Below are positions 14,190 through 25,061 of a stretch of DNA of 64,000 nucleotides, in pieces (position 1 is the stretch's first letter; the number at the start of each line of letters is the position of its first letter). A model generated the notes under the pieces. That model worked only from the letters and a program-made list of their open reading frames with translations, was not told where the DNA came from and searched no databases. The translations under genes were made by a program, and so were the position numbers. The DNA is from Erodium maritimum. Its lineage: Eukaryota > Streptophyta > Magnoliopsida > Geraniales > Geraniaceae. Location: assembly GCA_963921825.1 (NCBI GenBank), contig OY997589.1:46758638-46822637 (forward strand), in the 5' to 3' direction.

Positions 14190-16106
14190 ATGTGGAGTAT
14201 TTTTCATGGAGAATCATCGGTGGACGACCGTTGTTTTGAGGTTGGTCCAGACAGACTAGAGGTGGGCCGGGTAATATTTAATGTCAGTCGGTCTCTCTTG
14301 CCGGTTGGTCTCGACACGTTTGAGCTGGGCCGGCCGATACCTCGCATGGATCGACATGTTTTACAGCACATTATGGCGTGGAGGGCTTCTTTCTCGTAAG
14401 CCCGACCAGTATTTGATTAGGCGACCTTTCAATTATAATGAAACAAATTACTTGTCTGGATATCTTACCCCTAATAACGTGTTCTCTACCCTTACACCTA
14501 TGACATTTATAAGTACGCTTGGGACTTGGGATGAGTTATTTCCATTTTGGAGCTGGACTAGTACATGTGGGTGGTAGTAGATTCGAGAAAGAGATCATAG
14601 AGGAGGAGGATGTCATGGAGGAGGGTCGGAAGGTTTTTTTTGGAAGATAGTTTGGATGGAAAGGGATAATGTGGAGTATTTTTCATGGAGAATCATCGGT
14701 TGACGACCGTTGTTTTGAGGTTGGTCCAGACAGACTAGAGGTGGGCCGGCTAATATTTAATGTCAGTCGGTCTGTCTTGCCGGTTGGTCTCAACACGTTT
14801 GAGCTGGGCCGGCCGATACCTCGCATGGATCGACATGTTTTACAGCACATTATGGCGTGGAGGGCTTTTTTCTCGTAAGCCCGACCAATATTTGATTAGG
14901 CGACCATTCAATTCTAATGAAACAAATTACTTGTCTGGATATCTTACCCCTAATAACGTCTTCTCTACCCCTACACCTATGAAATTTAAGAGTACGCTTG
15001 GGACTTGGGATGAGGTATTTCCATTTTTGAGTTGGACTAGTGCATGTGGGTGGTAGTGGATTCGCGATAGAGATCATAGAGGAGGAGTATGTCATGGAGG
15101 AGGGTCGGAAGGTATTTTTTAGAGGATAGGTTTGATGGAAAGGGATAATGTGGAGAAGTTTTCATGGAGAATCATCGGTGGACGACCGGTTTTTTGAGGT
15201 TGGTCGAGACAGACTATAGGTGGGCCGGCTAATATTTAATGTTAGTCGGTCTGTCTTGCTGGTTGGTCTCGACAAGTTTGAGCTGGGCCGGCCGATACCT
15301 CGCATCGATCGTCATGTTTTGCAGCACATTATGGCGCGATCGGCCTCTTTCTCGGAAGCTCGACTAATATTTGACTATGCGACCTTTCAGTTTTAATGAA
15401 ACAAATTACTTTTCTGGATATCTTACCCCTAATAACTTGTTCTCTACCCTTACTCCTATGAAATTTATAAGTACGCTTGGGACTTGGGATGAGTTATTTT
15501 CATTTTGGAGCTGGACTAGTACATGTGGGTGATAGTGGATTCGCGAAAGAGATCATAGAGGAGGAGGATGTCATGGAGGAGGGTTAGAAGGTTTGGTTTT
15601 GAGGATAGGTTGGATGGAAAGAGATAATGTGGAGTAGTTTTCATGGAGAATCATCGGTGGACGACCGTTGTTTTGAGGTTGGTCGAGACAGACTAGAGGT
15701 GGGCCGGGTAATATCTAATGTCAGTCGGTCTCTCTTGCCGGTTGGTCTCGATACGTTTGAGCTGGGCCGGCCGATACCTCGCATGGATCGACATGTTTTA
15801 CAGCACATTATGGCGTGGAGGGCTTCTTTCTCGTAAGCCCGACCAGTAATTGATTAGGCGACCTTTCAATTCTAATGAAACAAATTACTTGTCTGGATAT
15901 CTTACCCCTAATAACGTGTTCTCTACCCTTACACCTATGAAATTTATAAGTGCGGTTGGGACTTGGGATGAGGTATTTCCATTTTGGAGTTGGACTAGTG
16001 CATGTGGGTGGTAGTGGATTCCCGAAAGAGATAATTGAGGAGGAGGATATCATGGAGGAGGGTCGGAAGGTTTTTTTTTGGAAGATAGTTTGGATGGAAA
16101 GGGATA
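12274..16106 (+). repeat. 1,916-bp tetramer HOR repeated within region A
   Basis: Tetramers 12274-14189 and 14190-16106 carry the same order of monomer types; the second is one base longer because of an extra T in a T-run near 16071. The single tetramer at 7963-9878 is of the same kind. This looks like a local re-amplification of four of the nine monomers of the 4,311-bp unit. Confidence 0.85.
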
Positions 16107-19052
16107 ATGTGGAGTATTTTTCATGGAGAATCATCGGTGGACGACCGTTGTTTTGAGGTTGGTCCAGACAGACTAGAGGTGGGCCGGCTAATATTTAATG
16201 TCAGTCGGTCTCTCTTGCCGGTTGGTCTCGACACGTTTGAGCTGGGCCGGCCGATACCTCGCATGGATCGACATGTTTTACAGCACATTATGGCGTGGAG
16301 GGCTTCTTTCTCGTAAGCCCGACCAGTATTTGATTAGGCGACCTTTCAATTATAATGAAACAAATTACTTGTCTGGATATCTTACCCCTAATGAAACAAA
16401 TTACTTGTCTGGATATCTTACCCCTAATAACGTGTTCTCTACCCCTACACCTATGAAATTTAAAAGTACGCTTGGGACTTGGGATGAGGTATTTCCATTT
16501 TTGAGTTGGACTAGTGCATGTGGGTGGTAGTGGATTCGCGATAGAGATCATAGAGGAGGAGGATGTCATGGAGGAGGGTCGGAAGGTATTTTTTGGAGGA
16601 TAGGTTTGATGGAAAGAGATAATGTGGAGAAGTTTTCATGGAGAATCATCGGTGGACGACCGTTGTTTTGAGGTTGGTCGAGACAGACTATAGGTGGGCC
16701 GGCTAATATTTAATGTTAGTCGGTCTGTCTTGCTGGTTGGTCTCGACAAGTTTGAGCTGGGCCGGCCGATATCTCGCATCGATCGTCATGTTTTACAGCA
16801 CATTATGGCGTGGAGGGCTTTTTTCTCGTAAGCCCGACCAATATTTGATTAGGCGACCATTCAATTCTAATGAAACAAATTACTTGTCTGGATATCTTAC
16901 CCCTAATAACGTGTTCTCTACCCCTACACCTATGAAATTTAAGAGTACGCTTGGGACTTGGGATGAGGTATTTCCATTTTTGAGTTGGACTAGTGCATGT
17001 GGGTGGTAGTGGATTCGCGATAGAGATCATAGAGGAGGAGTATGTCATGGAGGAGGGTCGGAAGGTATTTTTTGGAGGATAGGTTTGATGGAAAGGGATA
17101 ATGTGGAGAAGTTTTCATGGAGAATCATCGGTGGACGACCGGTTTTTTGAGGTTGGTCGAGACAGACTATAGGTGGGCCGGCTAATATTTAATGTTAGTC
17201 GGTCTGTCTTGCTGGTTGGTCTCGACAAGTTTGAGCTGGGCCGGCCGATACCTCGCATCGATCGTCATGTTTTGCAGCACATTATGGCGCGATCGGCCTC
17301 TTTCTCGGAAGCTCGACTAATATTTGACTATGCGACCTTTCAGTTTTAATGAAACAAATTACTTTTCTGGATATCTTACCCCTAATAACTTGTTCTCTAC
17401 CCTTACTCCTATGAAATTTATAAGTACGCTTGGGACTTGGGATGAGTTATTTCCATTTTGGAGCTGGACTAGTACATGTGGGTGATAGTGGATTCGCGAA
17501 AGAGATCATAGAGGAGGAGGATGTCATGGAGGAGGGTTAGAAGGTTTGGTTTTGAGGATAGGTTGGATGGAAAGAGATAATGTGGAGTAGTTTTCATGGA
17601 GAATCATCGGTGGACGACCGTTGTTTTGAGGTTGGTCGAGACAGACTAGAGGTGGGCCGGGTAATATCTAATGTCAGTCGGTCTCTCTTGCCGGTTGGTC
17701 TCGATACGTTTGAGCTGGGCCGGCCGATACCTCGCATGGATCGACATGTTTTACAGCACATTATGGCGTGGAGGGCTTCTTTCTCGTAAGCCCGACCAAT
17801 AATTGATTAGGCGACCTTTCAATTCTAATGAAACAAATTACTTGTCTGGATATCTTACCCCTAATAACGTGTTCTCTACCCTTACACCTATGAAATTTAT
17901 AAGTGCGGTTGGGACTTGGGATGAGGTATTTCCATTTTGGAGTTGGACTAGTGCATGTGGGTGGTAGTGGATTCCCGAAAGAGATAATTGAGGAGGAGGA
18001 TATCATGGAGGAGGGTCGGAAGGTTTTTTTTGGAAGATAGTTTGGATGGAAAGGGATAATGTGGAGTATTTTTCATGGAGAATCATCGGTGGACGACCGT
18101 TGTTTTGAGGTTGGTCCAGACAGACTAGAGGTGGGCCGGGTAATATTTAATGTCAGTCGGTCTCTCTTGCCGGTTGGTCTCGACACGTTTGAGCTGGGCC
18201 GGCCGATACCTCGCATGGATCGACATGTTTTACAGCACATTATGGCGTGGAGGGCTTCTTTCTCGTAAGCCCGACCAGTATTTGATTAGGCGACCTTTCA
18301 ATTATAATGAAACAAATTACTTGTCTGGATATCTTACCCCTAATGAAACAAATTACTTGTCTGGATATCTTACCCCTAATAACGTGTTCTCTACCCCTAC
18401 ACCTATGAAATTTAAAAGTACGCTTGGGACTTGGGATGAGGTATTTCCATTTTTGAGTTGGACTAGTGCATGTGGGTGGTAGTGGATTCGCGATAGAGAT
18501 CATAGAGGAGGAGGATGTCATGGAGGAGGGTCGGAAGGTATTTTTTGGAGGATAGGTTTGATGGAAAGAGATAATGTAGAGAAGTTTTCATGGAGAATCA
18601 TCGGTGGACGACCGTTGTTTTGAGGTTGGTCGAGACAGACTATAGGTGGGCCGGCTAATATTTAATGTTAGTCGGTCTGTCTTGCTGGTTGGTCTCGACA
18701 AGTTTGAGCTGGGCCGGCCGATACCTCGTATCGATCGTCATGTTTTGCAGCACATTATGGCGCGATCGGCCTCTTTCTCGGAAGCTCGACTAATATTTGA
18801 CTATGCGACCTTTCAGTTTTAATGAAACAAATTACTTTTCTGGATATCTTACCCCTAATAACTTGTTCTCTACCCTTACTCCTATGAAATTTATAAGTAC
18901 GCTTGGGACTTGGGATGAGGTATTTTCATTTTGGAGCTGGACTAGTACATGTGGGTGATAGTGGATTCGCGAAAGAGATCATAGAGGAGGAGGATGTCAT
19001 GGAGGAGGGTTAGAAGGTTTGGTTTTGAGGATAGGTTGGATGGAAAGAGATA
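16107..19052 (+). repeat. 1,952-bp HOR carrying a 36-bp internal duplication (about 1.5 copies)
   Basis: Monomers at 16107 and 18059 each contain a direct 36-bp duplication starting TAATGAAACAAATTAC (about 16355-16426 and 18307-18378). They lie 1,952 bp apart (1,916 + 36). The sequence before the duplication is of one monomer type (TTATAATGAAAC) and the sequence after it is type Y (ACCCCTACACC, CCATTTTTGAG). The duplication therefore sits at a recombination joint. Both copies carry it, so the joint arose once and was then amplified. Confidence 0.88.
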
Positions 19053-19486
19053 ATGTGGAGTAGTTTTCATGGAGAATCATCGGTGGACGACCGTTGTTTT
19101 GAGGTTGGTCGAGACAGACTAGAGGTGGGCCGGGTAATATCTAATGTCAGTCGGTCTCTCTTGCCGGTTGGTCTCGACACGTTTGAGCTGGGCCGGCCGA
19201 TACCTCGCATGGATCGACATGTTTTACAGCACATTATGGCGTGGAGGGCTTCTAATGAAACAAATTACTTGTCTGGATATCTTACCCCTAATAACGTGTT
19301 CTCTACCCTTACACCTATGACATTTATAAGTACGCTTGGGACTTGGGGTGAGTTATTTCCATTTTGGAGCTGGACTAGTACATGTGGGTGGTAGTAGATT
19401 CGAGAAAGAGATCATAGAGGAGGAGGATGTCATGGAGGAGGGTCGGAAGGTTTTTTTTTGGAAGATAGTTTGGATGGAAAGGGATA

Positions 19487-21881
19487 ATGTGGAGTATTTT
19501 TCATGGAGAATCATCGGTTGACGACCGTTGTTTTGAGGTTGGTCCAGACAGACTAGAGGTGGGCCGGCTAATATTTAATGTCAGTCGGTCTGTCTTGCCG
19601 GTTGGTCTCGACACGTTTGAGCTGGGCCGGCCGATACCTCGCATGGATCGACATGTTTTACAGCACATTATGGCGTGGAGGGCTTTTTTCTCGTAACCCC
19701 GACCAATATTTGATTAGGCGACCATTCAATTCTAATGAAACAAATTACTTGTCTGGATATCTTACCCCTAATAACGTCTTCTCTACCCCTACACCTATGA
19801 AATTTAAGAGTACGCTTGGGACTTGGGATGAGGTATTTCCATTTTTGAGTTGGACTAGTGCATGTGGGTGGTAGTGGATTCGCGATAGAGATCATAGAGG
19901 AGGAGTATGTCATGGAGGAGGGTCGGAAGGTATTTTTTGGAGGATAGGTTTGATGGAAAGGGATAATGTGGAGAAGTTTTCATGGAGAATCATCGGTGGA
20001 CGACCGGTTTTTTGAGGTTGGTCGAGACAGACTATAGGTGGGCCGGCTAATATTTAATGTTAGTCGGTCTGTCTTGCTGGTTGGTCTCGACAAGTTTGAG
20101 CTGGGCCGGCCGATACCTCGCATCGATCGTCATGTTTTGCAGCACATTATGGCGCGATCGGCCTCTTTCTCGGAAGCTCGACTAATATTTGACTATGCGA
20201 CCTTTCAGTTTTAATGAAACAAATTACTTTTCTGGATATCTTACCCCTAATAACTTGTTCTCTACCCTTACTCCTATGAAATTTATAAGTACGCTTGGGA
20301 CTTGGGATGAGTTATTTTCATTTTGGAGCTGGACTAGTACATGTGGGTGATAGTGGATTCGCGAAAGAGATCATAGAGGAGGAGGATGTCATGGAGGAGG
20401 GTTAGAAGGATTGGTTTTGAGGATAGGTTGGATGGAAAGAGATAATGTGGAGTAGTTTTCATGGAGAATCATCGGTGGACGACCGTTGTTTTGAGGTTGG
20501 TCGAGACAGACTAGAGGTGGGCCGGGTAATATCTAATGTCAGTCGGTCTCTCTTGCCGGTTGGTCTCGATACGTTTGAGCTGGGCCGGCCGATACCTCGC
20601 ATGGATCGACATGTTTTACAGCACATTATGGCGTGGAGGGCTTCTTTCTCGTAAGCCCGACCAGTAATTGATTAGGCGACCTTTCAATTCTAATGAAACA
20701 AATTACTTGTCTGGATATCTTACCCCTAATAACGTGTTCTCTACCCTTACACCTATGAAATTTATAAGTGCGGTTGGGACTTGGGATGAGGTATTTCCAT
20801 TTTGGAGTTGGACTAGTGCATGTGGGTGGTAGTGGATTCCCGAAAGAGATAATTGAGGAGGAGGATATCATGGAGGAGGGTCGGAAGGTTTTTTTTGGAA
20901 GATAGTTTGGATGGAAAGGGATAATGTGGAGTATTTTTCATGGAGAATCATCGGTGGACGACCGTTGTTTTGAGGTTGGTCCAGACAGACTAGAGGTGGG
21001 CCGGCTAATATTTAATGTCAGTCGGTCTGTCTTGCCGGTTGGTCTCGACACGTTTGAGCTGGGCCGGCCGATACCTCGCATCGATCGACATGTTTTGTAG
21101 CACATTATGGCGCGATCGGCCTCTTTCTCGGAAGCTCGACTAATATTTGACTAGGCGAACTTTAAGTTCTAATGAAACAAATTACTTGTCTGGATATCTT
21201 ACCCCTAATAACGTGTTCTCTACCCTTACACCTATGACATTTATAAGTACGCTTGGGACTTGGGATGAGGTATTTCCATTTTGGAGTTGGACTAGTGCAT
21301 GTGGGTGGTAGTGGATTCCCGAAAGAGATCATTGAGGAGGAGGATATCATGGAGGAGGGTCGGAAGGTTTTTTTTGGAAGATAGTTTGGATGGAAAGGGA
21401 TAATGTGGAGTATTTTTCATGGAGAATCATCGGTGGACGACCGTTGTTTTGAGGTTGGTCCAGACAGACTAGAGGTGGGCCGGCTAATATTTAATGTCAG
21501 TCGGTCTGTCTTGCCGGTTGGTCTCGACACGTTTGAGCTGGGCCGGCCGATACCTCGCATGGATCGACATGTTTTACAGCACATTATGGCGTGGAAGGCT
21601 TTTTTCTCGTAAGCCCGACCAATACTTGAATAGGCGACCTTTCAATTCTAATGAAACAAATTACTTGTCTGGATATCTTACCCCTAATAACGTGTTCTCT
21701 ACCCCTACACCTATGAAATTTAAAAGTACGCTTGGGACTTGGGATGAGGTATTTCCATTTTTGAGTTGGACTAGTGCATGTGGGTGGTAGTGGATTCGCG
21801 ATAGAGATCATAGAGGAGGAGGATGTCATGGAGGAGGGTCGGAAGGTATTTTTTGGAGGATAGGTTTGATGGAAAGGGATA
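19487..21881 (+). repeat. Partial third occurrence of the 4131-type HOR block
   Basis: Monomers 19487, 19966, 20445, 20924 and 21403 follow the same order of variants as 4131, 4610, 5089, 5568 and 6047 (for example TCATCGGTTGACG near 19516 and TTTTGTAGC near 21092). The block is preceded by a 46-bp-deleted monomer at 19053, just as 4131 is preceded by 3698. The spacing between the two blocks is 15,356 bp. Confidence 0.82.
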
Positions 21882-22342
21882 ATGTGGAGTAGTTTTCATG
21901 GAGAATCATCGGTGGACGACCGTTGTTTTGAGGTCGGTCGAGACAGACTAGAGGTGGGCCGGGTAATATCTAATGTCAGTCGGTCTCTCTTGCCGGTTGG
22001 TCTCGATACGTTTGAGCTGGGCCGGCCGATACCTCGCATGGATCGACATGTTTTACAGCACATTATGGCGTGGAGGGCTTCTTTCTCGTAAGCCCGACCA
22101 GTAATTGATTAGGCGACCTTTCAATTCTAATGAAACAAATTACTTGTCTGGATATCTTACCCCTAATAACGTGTTCTCTACCCCTACACCTATGAAATTT
22201 AAAAGTACGCTTGGGACTTGGGATGAGGTATTTCCATTTTTGAGTTGGACTAGTGCATGTGGGTGGTAGTGGATTCCCGAAAGAGATCATTGAGGAGGGT
22301 CGGAAGGTTTTTTTTGGAAGATAGTTTGGATGGAAAGGGATA
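21882..22342 (+). repeat. Mosaic monomer, 461 bp, X/Y/X with an 18-bp deletion
   Basis: It begins with X-type markers (GTGGAGTAGTTTTC, CAGTAATTG). It then switches to Y-type near 22181-22250 (ACCCCTACACC, CCATTTTTGAG) and returns to X-type (GATTCCCGAAAG). It lacks 18 bp in the GAGGAGGAGGA tract near 22290. The internal Y tract flanked by X looks like gene conversion. Confidence 0.75.
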
Positions 22343-22646
22343 ATGTGGAGTATTTTTCATGGAGAATCATCGGTGGACGACCGTTGTTTTGAGGTTGGTC
22401 CAGACAGACTAGAGGTGGGCCGGCTAATATTTAATGTCAGTCGGTCTGTCTTGCCGGTTGGTCTCGACACGTTTGAGCTGGTCCGGCCGATACCTCGCAT
22501 CGATCGACATGTTTTGTAGCACATTATGGCGCGATCGGCCTCTTTCTCGGAAGCTCGACTAATATTTGACTAGGCGAACTTTAAGTTCTAATGAAACAAA
22601 TTACTTTTCTGGATATCTTACCCCTAATAACGTGTTCTCTACCCTT

Positions 22647-22910
22647 GTCCACATGGCACCATGCTATTACAATTATGCCCTTGCTTGTGTGAGAATGGAT
22701 GAAAGTGGCGTGTATGTAGGTTGAATTGGGGTAATGATGTGACATTTTGATGAGTGTTGGATCATAAGTGAGAATGGCTAGGATTGTTCTCACAATTCCT
22801 ATGTTAAGAGTGGTTCTCAATAGATTTCTCCTCGGTCTTTACAATACTTTATCCATGTCCTTTCAAATAATAATCGGACACTATTTCGACTGATTAAAGG
22901 ATTCCTAAAG
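22647..22910. other. Upstream flank of the RPN2 fragment, no feature recognised
   Basis: Unique AT-rich sequence between the left satellite joint and the tRNA-like stretch. It has no similarity to the satellite and no convincing reading frame. It may be distal promoter or intergenic DNA carried along with the gene fragment. Confidence 0.5.
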
Positions 22911-22992
22911 TTAAACGGACCCAGGTTTCGAATCTGGATCCAGACCAAAAAGGAAAAGAACTTGTAGACTTAAGCGAGTTGGCTTGGCCAGT
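22911..22992 (-). mobile_element. Possible tRNA-derived SINE remnant (A-box and B-box-like motifs)
   Basis: Read on the minus strand, 22937-22921 forms a T-arm-like stem-loop: CCAGA, loop TTCGAAA, CCTGG, with four pairs and one mismatch. It contains GATTCGAAACC, close to the RNA polymerase III B box. About 45 bases upstream on that strand (22990-22979) lies TGGCCAAGCCAA, which resembles an A box. No full cloverleaf, tail or target duplication could be established, so this may be chance or a decayed SINE in the promoter. Confidence 0.3.
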
Positions 22993-23005
22993 AAGTTGAA
23001 AGAAA

Positions 23006-23013
23006 TATATAAT
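23006..23013 (+). promoter_or_regulatory. TATA box of the RPN2 fragment
   Basis: TATATAAT lies 135 bp upstream of the chosen ATG. A start site about 30 bp downstream would fall near 23038-23050, at the edge of a CT-rich leader typical of plant 5' UTRs, giving a leader of roughly 100 nt. Confidence 0.65.
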
Positions 23014-23105
23014 ACCAAAAAAGTCTCAACAAAATTAAATACCATCACTATCCCTCTCTTCATCTTCCTTCCGCCCAAACCTCTCTTCTCCAATCTCGCT
23101 TCACT

Positions 23106-23114
23106 GTTAGGGTT
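23106..23114 (-). promoter_or_regulatory. Telo-box-like element in the 5' leader
   Basis: The plus strand reads TTAGGGTTT, the reverse complement of AAACCCTAA. Telo-boxes are common near the start sites of plant housekeeping and translation-related genes. It lies about 34 bp upstream of the ATG. A single motif of this size can occur by chance. Confidence 0.45.
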
Positions 23115-23147
23115 TCCCGATTCCCATTTCCTTAATTGCTCTCTCCG

Positions 23148-23302
23148 ATGGCTACGGCCGCGACGATGATGGTGAGCTCCGCTGGAGGTCTGCTCGCCAT
23201 GCTGAACGAACCCCACCCGCTGTTGAAGCTCCACGCCCTCTCCAACCTCAACAGCTGTGTCGATCGCTTCTGGCCCGAGATCTCCACTAGCGTCCCCATT
23301 AT
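23148..23302 (+). CDS. RPN2: RPN2-like exon 1 (codons 1-51 plus two bases)
   Basis: It encodes MATAATMMVSSAGGLLAML and onward to STSVPI. The exon ends in phase 2 at CCCATTAT, followed by donor GTATGC (23303). Reading straight on into the intron, a frame stays open to 23348, but only the exon part matches RPN2. The split codon AT/T restores Ile with exon 2, as expected for the family. Confidence 0.88.
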
Positions 23303-24036
23303 GTATGCATTTTCTTTCATGGTTGAATTTTTCCTGTACGAGATTTAGCTTTGAGGCCGGCTTTTCTGTTGATGAACCATTTTTAGGTCTGTGGTAGTCT
23401 CGAATTGTTTGCTTTTTTTTTTGTTCATGGAATTTGAGATGTTAATTTCAGTAACACTTCGTATGTGGAAAAATAGCAAATAATGCGAGTAATTGTTTGT
23501 TTTCCTGCAACTTTCTGACGTAGTTTACTTCTGAGTCCTAGTTCTTACCAGTTAGAATGTAAATTCCAGTTCTGGTTCCCATAAAAGTGCAATTTTGAAC
23601 CAGCGTTTCTGTCGGAAGGTGTAAAGATTAGTTATCTAAACAAACATATTTTAGCTGACCTCTTTCTTCAATAACTACAGAGGAAAAAATGATTAATTTT
23701 AAGCATCTTAGAGAAATCATTCTTGCTTGCATCATACTGCAACCTTTTCCTCATTCATCTTTATTAGAATTCTGGAATAGCCCCTACACTCCTAATGTTG
23801 AATTCAGTTCCTGTCCTGTTGAATTATGAAATAGTATTTGTGGATAGATAAAGATTAGCTATTTAAGGAAGCAGTTTGTGGCTGACCTATTTCTTCAATG
23901 ACTATATATGCAATTATGGCAAATTTGACTTGCTTGCATGGTGACCTATTTCTTAAGCTGAATCTTTTAGCCAATTGCTGATTTCCTGCTTCATATTCAG
24001 TAATTGGAAATTATTTTTATTTGGTATTTTTCTCAG
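23303..24036 (+). other. RPN2-like intron 1 (734 bp)
   Basis: Donor GTATGC, acceptor TATTTTTCTCAG. It is T-rich, with a T-run near 23411. It contains a degenerate internal direct duplication about 227 bp apart: TAAAGATTAGTTATCT to CTTCAATAACTA (23622-23677) against TAAAGATTAGCTATTT to CTTCAATGACTA (23849-23904). The motif GACCTATTTCTT recurs again at 23942. Confidence 0.82.
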
Positions 24037-24100
24037 TGAAAGTTTATACGAAGACGAGGAGTTCTCTGAGAGATATCTGGCTGCTCTCATTGTTTCAAAG
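24037..24100 (+). CDS. RPN2: RPN2-like exon 2 (64 bp)
   Basis: It completes Ile-52 and encodes ESLYEDEEFSERYLAALIVS followed by Lys, ending in phase 0 at TCAAAG before donor GTTGTT. The acidic YEDEEF motif and the following AALxxSK match the RPN2 N-terminal helical region. No damage is seen. Confidence 0.87.
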
Positions 24101-24955
24101 GTTGTTACTTCTATTGTAATATCCTTCTGCAATTTTTATCTTCCGTCTACGTGAAACTACTTTCTCAAATGTGATTACTTATCAATTTTCCACTAATTGC
24201 AGCACATGAATTATCGAACCATTTCAAAACCCTATGAGTCCATTTCACTTTAATATCAAAGCATTCAGTCTTGTTATGAATGCATGCTTATAACTAAAAA
24301 GGTTACTGTGAAGTTGGATCTCTTTCATAATGAATCCTGGAAATGTCTTTGCATGAGGAGTAATGCAAATAGGGTAGGTAAAAAATGTGAGCTTTGCCTA
24401 GAACTAACATGCTCTTATACAATGATGGGGCATCCAACTCAACCAATTGGTCATAAACGGAGAGGGCATGTGACTTGTGAACTAGGACGTAGTACCATAT
24501 CTACTTGATGTGAAACTACTTCAACAATTTATCATTATGCGTCGTTCCTAATGGTAATCCTACAATAGAATACAATAATTAGGAGGTTCTGAAGGACAAT
24601 TCTGAATGAGATTGCAGTTTCTTGCAAATGTCTCTCAGTTACCAATTCAATATATTCATATTTGTTTTTGCCTAGTTCTCTTACACAAGAGCACTTATAA
24701 GCAGTGGTTTCAAGGGTTGAGTTTAGAGAGACCACTCAAATTACTTTTCTAGTTTCTTTTGGAAGTGTTTTGTTGATATACAATGTAATATCCACTGATA
24801 ATACTTCATTTTATTTTGCTTTTGATGTTCTCATCTACGTCTGAGGTATTGATCGTATAGCTTTACCAATTTTTGTTGTGCAAATGTAAGGACAACACCA
24901 TGAACTAGGCAGTGGTACCTAACTTTGCTTCTTCATGTGTATTCCCCTTTTAAAG
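24101..24955 (+). other. RPN2-like intron 2 (855 bp)
   Basis: Donor GTTGTT, acceptor CCCCTTTTAAAG. It is AT-rich and holds short chance open frames (24284-24508 on plus, 24535-24735 on minus) that match no family I know. No element or RNA gene was recognised in it. Confidence 0.8.
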
Positions 24956-25061
24956 GTCTTCTATTACTTGGGAGAACTGAATGACTCATTGTCGTATGCA
25001 CTTGGAGCTGGTTCAATGTTTGATGTTTCAGAGGATTCTGATTATGTTCATACCCTACTTG
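24956..25061 (+). CDS. RPN2: RPN2-like exon 3, to the satellite joint
   Basis: It encodes VFYYLGELNDSLSYALGAGS followed by MFDVSEDSDYVHTLL, then one base (G) of a split codon. The family continues with Ala (GCN) here, so G followed by GTAGGT (25062-25067) reads as a normal phase-1 exon end and donor site. The satellite takes over at 25065-25066, so at most a few bases of intron 3 remain. Confidence 0.85.

Larger units (their letters stand above)
1..22646 (+). repeat. Satellite array region A (479-bp monomer family)
   Basis: Head-to-tail tandem repeat, all in one orientation. With the monomer phased at ATGTGGAG, starts fall at 391, 870, 1349, 1828, 2261, 2740, 3219, 3698, 4131 and then every 479 bp to 15627, then 16107, 16622, 17101, 17580, 18059, 18574, 19053, 19487, 19966, 20445, 20924, 21403, 21882 and 22343. 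The first 390 bp and the last 304 bp are partial monomers. Exceptions to 479 bp are 433/434-bp monomers at 1828, 3698 and 19053 (46-bp deletion), 515-bp monomers at 16107 and 18059 (36-bp duplication), one 480-bp monomer at 15627 (extra T) and one 461-bp monomer at 21882 (18-bp deletion). Each monomer contains the palindrome GGCCGGCC and a purine-rich GAGGAGGAGGA tract. No transposase, polymerase or structural RNA is visible. Whether it is centromeric, subtelomeric or knob satellite cannot be decided from sequence alone. Confidence 0.97.

Noticed and set aside
16071..16080. Nine-T run and one-base shift (also near 19451) as a functional frameshift
   Set aside because: It is a one-base homopolymer difference in non-coding satellite and could be sequencing or polishing error.
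1..22646. CRISPR array or rDNA intergenic spacer repeats
   Set aside because: The repeat unit is continuous, with no unique spacers of CRISPR size, and no rRNA coding sequence or promoter is present in 64 kb.
23136..23348. 70-codon frame through exon 1 into the intron as an independent small gene
   Set aside because: RPN2 similarity stops at the GTATGC donor and resumes in exon 2 with the correct split codon, so the tail after 23302 is intron.
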